Positions 1 to 6,346 of a DNA stretch of 15,036 nt are shown piece by piece. Source of the DNA: an uncultured Eubacterium sp. (GTDB lineage: Bacteria; Bacillota; Clostridia; Lachnospirales; Lachnospiraceae). The notes below the pieces were generated by a model. The model saw only the letters and a program-made list of their open reading frames with translations, ran no database searches and had not been told where the DNA came from. Made by a program: the position numbers and the translations under genes. The stretch covers positions 1 through 15,036 of the forward strand of contig CAJGDH010000020.1 in assembly GCA_904502145.1 (NCBI GenBank), read 5' to 3'. The first letter of the stretch is position 1. Each line of letters starts with the position of its first letter.

Positions 1-1
1 A

Positions 2-391
2 GAGAGGGAAGAGGAGAGAAGAAGAAAGGGGATCATTAGCCGGGAAGAGGAGAACGATATCCTTCGCCGGGAGCTGGCGGAGGTGCCTGGCAGAAGCAGG
101 ATCCAGTCCGGAAGACTGAGCACGGAACAGGCCTACTGTGACTGGCAGCTGGGCCTGGCAGGAAAGGAGCTGGAGAAATCAGCTCTGGTTTATGAAACCG
201 CGCTTCTTGGTTTCCGGGGACAGGACCCGGAACTGGTCTGGATCTATCGGGATGAATTCGGTATTGAACCCTCGGAACTTACGGAGAAGTTTAACTTACT
301 GGAGGATTCCGAAAAAAACTATACCTCCTGCCTGCTTGACTGGTATGAAAAATGGTGTGCCTATGAGGAAGCCTTCAGAGGCTATCATTGA
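2..391 (+). CDS. 3' end of an unrecognised protein (partial, 5' end outside window)
   Basis: The frame is open from the first complete codon at base 2 to the TGA at 389-391, giving about 129 C-terminal residues; the true start lies upstream. The visible part begins with a very charged Glu/Arg/Lys stretch of about 28 residues, probably helical or coiled. After it comes a Trp/Tyr-rich region with QAYCDWQLGLAGKELEKSAL, then VWIYRDEFGIEP, and the end DWYEKWCAYEEAFRGYH. There is no membrane segment and no motif I recognise, so no function is offered. A GTG at 83 could be read as a start, but no Shine-Dalgarno precedes it and the frame stays open above it, so an internal position is more likely. 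A strong hairpin terminator begins 2 bases after the stop, so this is the last gene of its transcript. Confidence 0.7.
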   Translation, partial: EREEERRRKGIISREEENDILRRELAEVPGRSRIQSGRLSTEQAYCDWQLGLAGKELEKSALVYETALLGFRGQDPELVWIYRDEFGIEPSELTEKFNLLEDSEKNYTSCLLDWYEKWCAYEEAFRGYH

Positions 392-392
392 A

Positions 393-423
393 AAAACCGC
401 ACGATGAATCGTGCGGTTTTGTT
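393..423. terminator. Bidirectional intrinsic terminator
   Basis: A perfect 13-bp inverted repeat (AAAACCGCACGAT at 393-405, ATCGTGCGGTTTT at 408-420) with a 2-base spacer, in practice a TGAA tetraloop. It lies immediately after the stop at 391. The T run at 417-420 serves the + strand gene. The A run at 391-396 reads as U's on the - strand, where the metallopeptidase-like gene ending at 450 converges, so one hairpin can stop both. Confidence 0.9.
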
Positions 424-449
424 GTCTTTATGCAGTTGATCGGGAATGG

Positions 450-1376
450 TCAGGGCTTAAGGTAGCGGAGCTGTTCCATAAAATAGGCCAGCAGAGCAGC
501 TTCCTCCATCTCTTTTTCCGCCTCAGCCTCTTCCTTCTCAATGATCCCCTTCAAGGCTGACCGCTGACGGAGACGTTCATTAAGGATCTTGATGTATTCC
601 TGATAATTATCATTGTTGATCTTCTCCAGCTCATCGTCGGGAAGGATCTCCTTGTCGTAGTATCTGCGGAAAGATACCCGGATATAGGTCAGAATGACAT
701 CGTCGGCAATAGATCTGTAGATCGGAACAACCTTATCCAGTTCTTCCTCCTTCATGTGTAGATAAAGTTCGGGAACCCTCTCATCTTTCAGGCCGATCAC
801 CTTGAGGGTGTATTCCACAAGCTTCATATCCTCCTTGAAGAGGGACAGATAACCGAACAGATACATCATCTGCCGGAAAGCATTGATAAAGTCATGGATC
901 TGATAGGTGAGATAGTAGATCTCCATATAATAGCGGAGACGGTACAGACATTCATCCAGCAGATTGCGGATGGATACCTCCTTGTAGGGACCGGGAACCT
1001 GGATCTTGTTCACATCAGTCAGCTTGATCTGGTACTGATTGATCACTCTGGCCAGGGTGACCCTGCAGGCATGGTACTCCGAATAAGCATTCATGAAGAA
1101 AAGTTTGTCGCTCTTTTCCGTATAAGGACACTTGAAGAAGTCATAAAAATGTGTGAACTCATGAAAGAGAATGAACTTCACATAACTGTCCGTATACAGA
1201 TGGACCTTGGAATTCAGATGAAGGATATAACGTCCGTCCATCAGCTCCAAAAGATTGAAGCAGCCCTCCACATACTCTTCCGCGTCATACTTCACGTCTT
1301 CGATCATGACGTCGTTGTCGATCTCATATTTTGTTTTGTATTCCTGCCACAGAGCATTTATCTCTTTAAGGTTCAT
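450..1376 (-). CDS. Putative HExxH zinc metallopeptidase-like protein
   Basis: A 308-residue protein starting MNLKEINALW. It carries HEFTHFYD at about residues 72-79, the HExxH signature of zincin metallopeptidases. About 20 residues later comes SEYHACR, an E-x-x-A segment that resembles the third-ligand glutamate region of ImmA/IrrE-type gluzincins. The rest looks helical, rich in Tyr and Leu, and ends in a Glu/Ala-rich helix (KEEAEAEKEMEEAA). There is no signal peptide or membrane segment, so it is probably cytoplasmic. I start it at 1376 rather than at the longer possibility at 1436: AAGGTG sits 6 bases before this ATG, and the only good -10 (1408-1413) would start the RNA inside the longer version. 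Substrate and partners are unknown; there is no helix-turn-helix, unlike many IrrE proteins. Zinc binding is inferred from the motif. The secreted peptidase gene just upstream on the same strand has its own promoter. Confidence 0.75.
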   Translation of the reverse strand: MNLKEINALWQEYKTKYEIDNDVMIEDVKYDAEEYVEGCFNLLELMDGRYILHLNSKVHLYTDSYVKFILFHEFTHFYDFFKCPYTEKSDKLFFMNAYSEYHACRVTLARVINQYQIKLTDVNKIQVPGPYKEVSIRNLLDECLYRLRYYMEIYYLTYQIHDFINAFRQMMYLFGYLSLFKEDMKLVEYTLKVIGLKDERVPELYLHMKEEELDKVVPIYRSIADDVILTYIRVSFRRYYDKEILPDDELEKINNDNYQEYIKILNERLRQRSALKGIIEKEEAEAEKEMEEAALLAYFMEQLRYLKP

Positions 1377-1407
1377 ACTCAACACCTTCACATACTTACT
1401 TAAGTCT

Positions 1408-1413
1408 ATTATA
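1408..1413 (-). promoter_or_regulatory. -10 box of the HEFTH gene
   Basis: On the - strand this reads TATAAT, a perfect -10, about 31 bases before the chosen start codon at 1376. The best -35 (TGTTCA with 16-bp spacing) is poor, so an activator or an alternative promoter is possible. Its position argues against a start at 1436. Confidence 0.5.
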
Positions 1414-1503
1414 TACCCATATAAGAATATGAACATGGAAAATACAAATCACTTAAAGGAAATTTTTGACATCATGTTCAATTGTATAAAAACCTGTCAC
1501 AAT

Positions 1504-2754
1504 TTAATCTTTAGGCCTCTCCGGCTTATAGAAATAAAACTCATAACCCATCAGGTTTCCGTCTTCCAGATCGGAAAGGCTGATCCAGTCTCCGTAGGCA
1601 TTTGTGGCCCTTTTATAGAGGTGATAAGGATCCAGAAGAAGGAATTTCTTCCTTTTCTTATCGTAAGATACGATGGCCACATAATGACCGGGAACATGGG
1701 AGATGGCCACATCACCGCGACGTATCTTCTGTTTGAGCCGGTCGATGGAACCGCTGCTGCCGTCATAGGAGAAACCGTATTTTTTTCCGAACTCTCCTGC
1801 CGCCGCCTTGAAGAAGCCGCTGTCCGTTCCGTTGTCCAGGATACGATAATCCTTCTTTACCGCATAACGGGCAAGTTCATAGGGATCAGGGAACATACCT
1901 GTCACTGCATAGATGGCATTTACCGTAGAGAAGATGCCGCAGCCGGAGGTGGTGAAGAGGTTGGTGGAAGGATCCTCATTCCTGCCTGAACCGTAGTAAT
2001 AGTCAGCCCAGTCTGCGTCGAACTGGGCAAAAACCCTGACGGAGTCTTTGTAGATCGCCTTATTGTACCTGGTGAGCCTCCAGCAGGAAGTTTTGTGGCG
2101 GGTATAGCAGATGATCCCGTTATGGTCCTTCACCAGGGACCGGTTGGTCACGCTGTCCCGGATGGAAAAATAATTGCCCTTTCTGGTCAGGCGAAAAGCA
2201 CCTGCGGTTTTCTCGGGACCCCAGAAATCCCTGGGTACGGTGTTGAACAGGGGATCAGGCTGAAGATACTGCCCTGTCAAGGTATTCATGATGGTAAAAA
2301 GACCGTCTCCCAGGAAGGTGAAAGTACAGTGGAAGCGGTCGATCACCGTAAGGTCCTGCTCCAGTACGGAAGCGTTATACTTCCTGGAATTCTCGGAGAA
2401 AGCCATCTGGTATTCTCCGTCAGCCAGGATCTGCTTCTCCCTGCCGTCATAGATCAGGCAGTCTGAATAAAAATCACCCTTTGTGATCCATCCGGTCCTG
2501 GTCTCCCCGTCCTTCACATATTCGATCCGGTACCATTCCGGTTCTTCCTTCCAGGCCTTGATCCCTTCAAATTCCGACACATAGGTCAGAAAGTCTCCTT
2601 CGACGCTGTCATACACCATGAGACTGTAACGCACGGTGGCGTAGATTTCCTCCGTCCTGCGCTCATAGACATGCTCGAAGGCCAGTGTCTTTATGGAAGG
2701 GCAAAAAGCAAGGATTATACATAAATGAATAAAAATCAACAATCGTTTTCGCAT
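1504..2754 (-). CDS. Secreted C39-like cysteine peptidase with SH3-like and trefoil-like regions
   Basis: A 416-residue protein. Residues 1-25 form a signal peptide (basic MRKR, hydrophobic core, likely cleavage after TLA), so it is exported. Residues 36-100 look like a bacterial SH3 domain (YSLMVYDS, WYRIEYVKDG, TGWITKGDF). Residues 105-230 carry repeats such as FTIMNTLTGQYL and FSIRDSVTNRSL, typical of ricin-type beta-trefoils. Residues 241-410 match the Peptidase_C39-like pattern: QFDADWADYYYG, Cys272 in TSGCGIFS, His357 in PGHYVAIV and Asp375 in LLLDPYH, a plausible Cys-His-Asp triad. The family cleaves peptides or acts as a structural papain-like fold; the target is unknown, and the wall-binding-type domains suggest action at the cell surface. 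It starts from its own promoter and points away from dagK. No convincing terminator separates it from the gene downstream, so readthrough into the HEFTH gene is possible. Confidence 0.8.
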   Translation of the reverse strand: MRKRLLIFIHLCIILAFCPSIKTLAFEHVYERRTEEIYATVRYSLMVYDSVEGDFLTYVSEFEGIKAWKEEPEWYRIEYVKDGETRTGWITKGDFYSDCLIYDGREKQILADGEYQMAFSENSRKYNASVLEQDLTVIDRFHCTFTFLGDGLFTIMNTLTGQYLQPDPLFNTVPRDFWGPEKTAGAFRLTRKGNYFSIRDSVTNRSLVKDHNGIICYTRHKTSCWRLTRYNKAIYKDSVRVFAQFDADWADYYYGSGRNEDPSTNLFTTSGCGIFSTVNAIYAVTGMFPDPYELARYAVKKDYRILDNGTDSGFFKAAAGEFGKKYGFSYDGSSGSIDRLKQKIRRGDVAISHVPGHYVAIVSYDKKRKKFLLLDPYHLYKRATNAYGDWISLSDLEDGNLMGYEFYFYKPERPKD

Positions 2755-2778
2755 AGATCAATCAGTTTCCCTTTTGCA

Positions 2779-2807
2779 ATTTTATCCTATATCAATCTCT
2801 GTTTTAA
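2779..2807 (-). promoter_or_regulatory. Candidate promoter of the C39-like peptidase gene
   Basis: On the - strand: TTAAAA (2807-2802), 17-bp spacer, TAAAAT (2784-2779), matching the sigma-A consensus 4/6 and 5/6. An overlapping alternative is TTCACT, 17 bp, TATAGG with a TG extension. Either gives a short leader before the ATG at 2754. Confidence 0.45.
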
Positions 2808-2900
2808 GAGTGAATCTTTGTGATTATACCACAGAAGAATCGTATTTAAAAGAATTTTCATAAAATCGTAAAAACTACTTCTATTGACCGAAAAAATATA

Positions 2901-2929
2901 TTTTCATCTTTTTGTTCTGCTGATATAAT
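2901..2929 (+). promoter_or_regulatory. Candidate promoter of the dagK-mecA operon
   Basis: TTTTCA at 2901-2906, 17-bp spacer, TATAAT at 2924-2929, preceded by TGA at 2921-2923, so an extended -10. Transcription would start near 2936, leaving a leader of about 98 nt before the ATG at 3034. The leader contains a possible hairpin: TTATG pairing with CATAA outside, CGCC with GGCG inside (about 2972-3003). I do not recognise a known riboswitch in it. Confidence 0.65.
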
Positions 2930-3033
2930 ATTACCGTATCAGATTATGCCCATGGACGGTTAATTTCTTTTATGAGCCCGCCATATCATTTAAGGCGCCA
3001 TAAGGGATAAATATATGGAGATTTTTAGGGATT

Positions 3034-3951
3034 ATGCTGTATTTTTTGATCAATCCTTCATCCAGGATGAGAAAAAGTATGCGTACCTGGAGAGGTATAG
3101 AAAAGGAACTGAAGAAAGAAGGAATCGTTTATCAGGCAACCATCTCGAAAAGTCAACAGGATATTCTGGATTTTGCCCGGCAGCTTACTTCCGATGAGGA
3201 GGAAAAAACGCTGGTCATCCTTGGGGGTGACGGTACCCTGAATGCCTTCCTCAACGGGATGCAGCATACCAGAGGCATCCGTATAGGATATCTTCCCCTT
3301 GGCTCGGGAAATGATTTTGCCCGGGGTATGGGGATCACCACCAATTACAAGGAAGAGATGGATCTGATCTTATATGACAGACAGATCAGACAGATCCATT
3401 ACGGTACGGTAACCTATCGGTCAGACCGTCAACACAGATTTTTTGTCAGTGCAGGCATCGGTTTTGACGCAAGGGTATGTTACCAGGCGGAACACTCAAA
3501 GGCAAAACGTCTTCTGAATACCCTGGGACTGGGGCGTCTCATCTATCTCGCCTTCGGTGTCAGGGGGCTTCTGAAAACAGACAGATTCTCTGCTCATCTT
3601 TGGGCTGACGGGGAAGAGGTACTTACGAGCAATCGTTTTCTTTTCACTTCTTTCCACATCCTTCCCTACGAAGGAGGCGGATTCAAATTCTGTCCGGATG
3701 TGAGGCCGGAAGATAACCTGCTCCACATCTGTGCGGTGGAGGGGATTCCCGGAAGGAAGCTTCCCTTTATTATCCCGCAGGCTTTTGTAGGTACACATAT
3801 CCGGAGAAAAGGTGTCCACCAGTTCAGATGTTCCGAAGCACGAATCACTACAGACAGACCACAGTATGTCCATACGGACGGGGAGACGGATTATCTTTAC
3901 GATGAGATCAGTATTTCCATCTCCGATGATAAGGTAACATTTCTGAATTGA
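3034..3951 (+). CDS. Diacylglycerol kinase catalytic-domain (DagK/YegS-type) lipid kinase
   Basis: A 305-residue cytoplasmic protein, the usual length for this family. The N-terminal nucleotide-binding half opens with MLYFLINPSSR (the family's FIVNP motif), then LGGDGTLNAFLNG at 63-75 and GYLPLGSGNDFARG at 85-98. These are the GGDGT and GSGNDFAR signatures of the diacylglycerol kinase catalytic domain, which bind ATP. The C-terminal beta-rich half has YEGGGFKFCPDVRPEDN and ends near HTDGE, also typical. The family phosphorylates diacylglycerol or a related lipid or sphingoid substrate, returning diacylglycerol released by lipoteichoic acid synthesis to the phospholipid pool. The substrate here is inferred, so no specific symbol is given. 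AGGGATT directly precedes the ATG, a short but usable ribosome site. It lies 24 bases before the MecA-family gene, so co-transcription is likely. Confidence 0.92.
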   Translation: MLYFLINPSSRMRKSMRTWRGIEKELKKEGIVYQATISKSQQDILDFARQLTSDEEEKTLVILGGDGTLNAFLNGMQHTRGIRIGYLPLGSGNDFARGMGITTNYKEEMDLILYDRQIRQIHYGTVTYRSDRQHRFFVSAGIGFDARVCYQAEHSKAKRLLNTLGLGRLIYLAFGVRGLLKTDRFSAHLWADGEEVLTSNRFLFTSFHILPYEGGGFKFCPDVRPEDNLLHICAVEGIPGRKLPFIIPQAFVGTHIRRKGVHQFRCSEARITTDRPQYVHTDGETDYLYDEISISISDDKVTFLN

Positions 3952-3975
3952 TGCATGATGGAAGAAGGTGATCCT

Positions 3976-4692
3976 ATGGTTTACTGGAAATTGGACGATC
4001 AGACCATCCGTTGTCTGATCAATAAGGAGGAGATCCGGCAGATGGGTTTTGATCTGAATGAGATTTCCAGGGATGCCGGGCTCATGTCTGATTTTCTTTC
4101 CGCCATCGTTGATGATTCCCGTAATTATATCGACTGGAATACGGAGAACGGTGTACAGAACTATATTGCAAGGGCCCTGCCTGCGGATCAGTTTCTGATC
4201 ACCATAAGCTGCACATTTCCCGATAAATCCATGGATCAGGATATAGAGAAATTTCTGAAGTTTATGGAGCTTTTGAACAAGGTAGCCTCCGGAGAAGAAC
4301 ATAAGGAAGGACCTCCGGAGCCGGATACGGCTCCTCCCAGGAGGAAAGAGAAAGCTCCGCGGGATAAGACAGTAGAGAAAAAACAGGCTGACTGTCTCCC
4401 GGCCCAGAGACTGACCTTTTCCGGCATGGATGAACTGATGACCTTTTCGGCCCTCCTGGATGAACGTTATTTTTATTCCTCGGAGCTTTACCGTCTTCAT
4501 GATGACTATATCCTGCTGGTGGAATTTGAACCTTCGGATGATAAAACGGACATCATCCGGTTTATGATCACCGCGGAAGAGTATGGTGCAGAATGCAGAT
4601 CGGCGGATAATTCTGCCTACTATCTCAGGGAACACGGCCGGCTCCTGATCCCTGAAGACGCACTTTCCGTACTGGAATCAATGACACACTAA
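3976..4692 (+). CDS. mecA: MecA-family adaptor protein (ClpC adaptor)
   Basis: A 238-residue protein with the two-domain layout of MecA. The N-terminal domain (about 1-85; MVYWKLDDQTIRCLINKEE, with MSDFLSAIVDD) is the part that binds target proteins in characterised homologues. A charged, proline-rich linker runs from about 104 to 140. The C-terminal domain (about 143-238; FSGMDELMTFSALLDERYFYS, LYRLHDDYILLVEF) is the part that docks on ClpC and promotes its oligomerisation. The known role is to deliver substrates such as ComK to ClpCP; the substrates here are unknown. I start at 3976 because GAAGGTG lies 5 bases upstream; an in-frame ATG at 3955 has no such site. It follows dagK closely and ends at a hairpin terminator. 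Divergence from Bacillus MecA is clear, so the symbol denotes the family. Confidence 0.85.
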   Translation: MVYWKLDDQTIRCLINKEEIRQMGFDLNEISRDAGLMSDFLSAIVDDSRNYIDWNTENGVQNYIARALPADQFLITISCTFPDKSMDQDIEKFLKFMELLNKVASGEEHKEGPPEPDTAPPRRKEKAPRDKTVEKKQADCLPAQRLTFSGMDELMTFSALLDERYFYSSELYRLHDDYILLVEFEPSDDKTDIIRFMITAEEYGAECRSADNSAYYLREHGRLLIPEDALSVLESMTH

Positions 4693-4707
4693 ATGACCTG
4701 ACCGTAA

Positions 4708-4755
4708 AGGGGCTGTGGCGTGATATGAAAACATATCATAACACAGCCCCTCTTT
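4708..4755 (+). terminator. Hairpin terminator after mecA
   Basis: Outer stem AGGGGCTGTG (4708-4717) with CACAGCCCCT (4742-4751), inner stem TGATATG (4721-4727) with CATATCA (4732-4738), AAAA loop, then a short TCTTT tail. The stem is strong but the U tract is short, so some readthrough into the next gene is possible. Confidence 0.7.
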
Positions 4756-4801
4756 GCAGAACAGACGAAACCTGATGAGGACTAAAACTCATAAGGTTCA
4801 G

Positions 4802-4849
4802 ATACAGAAATATCCGGATACAGAAATACACGAATGCAGAAATATAGAC
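4802..4849 (+). repeat. Three 16-bp imperfect tandem repeats in a leader
   Basis: ATACAGAAATA begins at 4802 and 4818, and ATGCAGAAATA at 4834: three copies at an exact 16-bp period just before the ribosome site of the 4868 gene. Units diverge in their last 5 bases. Confidence 0.7.
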
Positions 4850-4867
4850 AGAGAAAGGAGACTTTTC

Positions 4868-5539
4868 ATGAAAGAGATTACCGAAATGATGACAGAGAAG
4901 CAGAAGGAACAATATGCAACCCATCTGCGAAGGCTTGGCTATGATGAGGGGGATTATGTCATGGTCAAGAACATGCTGGACTTTCTGTGGGATTTTGTCA
5001 CAGGAAAGGCAGAGGCGGAAGACAGAGAACCCTTCTGCAGGGAATATGCCCGCTGGAACAAGCATATGATCGACAAGGTATTCTGCCATGAACATGATCT
5101 CCCTTATGCCGATATATGCAGATGTTACCAGACGGTGGCCTGTCTGGCCGGAAATGATCCGGAAGAGGGTTACCGGGCACTTGAAGCCATCCGCAGCGGG
5201 ACCTTCTCCTCGGACGGGCTTGCGCCGAAGCTTCGCATGGATGCAAGGGGCAGGGTGTTCCGCCCCATGTCAAGGCTGTTCATCATCTATAATTTTGCCA
5301 AGTATTACCGGAAACACAGGATGGCCGTCGAGCTGGAACGTCTCAAGACCACTTTTGACTACGCTTTCAAAGTGTTTGACGATGAGGAACATGAAGCTCA
5401 TGACCGGTACCTGGAAGAACAGCTTGAGGATTTCTCTGACCGGATCTTCTATCCCGTCTCGGAACGGGTTTATAAAACACCTTGGGGACCGAGGGAGTTT
5501 TATCTTTTTTCGGATGAAAACAGTTATATTTTATTGTAG
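4868..5539 (+). CDS. Uncharacterised soluble protein
   Basis: A 223-residue protein I do not recognise. It has no signal peptide or membrane segment. It looks mainly helical and acidic, with many aromatic residues, and contains WDFVTGKAEAED, RWNKHMIDKVFCHEHDLPY, a central MDARGRVFRPMSRLFIIYNF block, and a C-terminal half rich in acidic residues and Tyr (FDDEEHEAHDRYLEEQLEDF, then KTPWGPREFYLF). The start at 4868 is chosen because AAAGGAG lies 7 bases upstream; a longer reading from 4754 would begin inside the mecA terminator. It lies between the mecA terminator and the two-component promoter, with no clear promoter of its own, so it may depend on readthrough from dagK-mecA. A link with the downstream signalling pair is possible but unproven. 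Confidence 0.75.
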   Translation: MKEITEMMTEKQKEQYATHLRRLGYDEGDYVMVKNMLDFLWDFVTGKAEAEDREPFCREYARWNKHMIDKVFCHEHDLPYADICRCYQTVACLAGNDPEEGYRALEAIRSGTFSSDGLAPKLRMDARGRVFRPMSRLFIIYNFAKYYRKHRMAVELERLKTTFDYAFKVFDDEEHEAHDRYLEEQLEDFSDRIFYPVSERVYKTPWGPREFYLFSDENSYILL

Positions 5540-5544
5540 TTTTG

Positions 5545-5576
5545 TTCACAGGAAGTTCATAATCCTCATATATAAT
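5545..5576 (+). promoter_or_regulatory. Response-regulator promoter with 11-bp-phased direct repeats
   Basis: TATAAT at 5571-5576 has no proper -35: the hexamer at 17-bp spacing is ACAGGA. In its place lie TTCACA (5545-5550) and TTCATA (5556-5561), separated by 5 bases. This is the arrangement of OmpR/PhoB-family (Pho-box-like TTNACA-N5-TTNACA) sites used by activators. Autoregulation by the regulator encoded 88 bases downstream is inferred. Confidence 0.5.
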
Positions 5577-5663
5577 CTCTTTTCAGTAAAGATAAAACAT
5601 GAATAAAAGTCATACGGATAAAGAGTATGAGAAAAATACAGACCGGACCGGGAGGAAGGAAAG

Positions 5664-6341
5664 ATGGACAAGCTTAAGATACTGGTGGTAGATGATGAAA
5701 GCAGACTGCGCAAACTGGTGAAGGATTTCCTGAAGAAGGGTGGATATGAGGTGTTGGAGGCAGCCGACGGTGAGGAAGCACTGGATATTTTTTTCTCCGA
5801 CAAATCCATCTCCCTTGTGATCTGCGATATCATGATGCCCAGATTAAACGGATATGAAGTGGTGAAAGAGATCAGGCAGTATTCCGATGTGCCCATCATC
5901 CTCCTCACTGCCAAGGGGGAGGAAAGTGATGAGCTCACAGGTTATGACCTGGGCATCGATGAATACATTTCCAAGCCCTTCAGCCCCAGGATCCTGGTCG
6001 CCCGCGTGGAAGCCATCCTGCGCAGAAGCAAGGCCATCTCTTCTGATGAAACCCTCTCTCTGGGAGGGATCACCATCGATCTGAACGCACACGTAGTCAA
6101 GATCGACGGCAAGGAGGTTGCTTTAAGCTACAAGGAATTTGAACTTCTCCATTATTTCTTTCTCAACCAGGGGGTTGCCCTTTCCAGGGAGAAGATCCTC
6201 AACCAGGTATGGAATTACGATTACTACGGAGACCCGCGCACCATCGATACCCATGTGAAAAAACTGAGGAGCAAACTGGGAGATAAAGGAGATTATATCC
6301 GGACCATATGGGGGATCGGGTACAAGTTCGAGGCAGAGTGA
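5664..6341 (+). CDS. OmpR/PhoB-family response regulator
   Basis: A 225-residue, full-length two-domain regulator. The receiver domain (about 4-118) has the acidic pair in VVDDES (D10-D11), the phospho-acceptor Asp55 in VICDIMMP, the switch Thr82 in LLTAK and Lys104 in SKPF. The C-terminal winged helix (about 130-223) shows LSYKEFELLHYFFLNQG, VWNYDYYGDPRTIDTHVKKLR and the closing IRTIWGIGYKFE, which bind DNA as tandem dimers. A strong GGAGGAAGGAAAG precedes the ATG. The stop lies 5 bases before the start of the kinase gene, so the two form an operon and almost certainly a cognate pair. The closest known groups are PhoP/VanR-like regulators; the regulon is not visible, apart from the likely self-binding repeats upstream. 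Confidence 0.96.
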   Translation: MDKLKILVVDDESRLRKLVKDFLKKGGYEVLEAADGEEALDIFFSDKSISLVICDIMMPRLNGYEVVKEIRQYSDVPIILLTAKGEESDELTGYDLGIDEYISKPFSPRILVARVEAILRRSKAISSDETLSLGGITIDLNAHVVKIDGKEVALSYKEFELLHYFFLNQGVALSREKILNQVWNYDYYGDPRTIDTHVKKLRSKLGDKGDYIRTIWGIGYKFEAE

Positions 6342-6346
6342 AAATT

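Noticed and set aside
1255..1989. + strand open frame across the gap between the two - strand peptidase genes
   Set aside because: It overlaps the ends of both recognised genes and contains the promoter of the HEFTH gene; no ribosome site or domain.
3496..4635. Long - strand open frame (379 codons) opposite dagK and mecA
   Set aside because: It spans two recognised + strand genes and the gap between them, and its translation shows no domain or start signal.
4802..4849. CRISPR-like repeats
   Set aside because: Units are 16 bp, imperfect and directly adjacent without spacers; this is a short tandem repeat.
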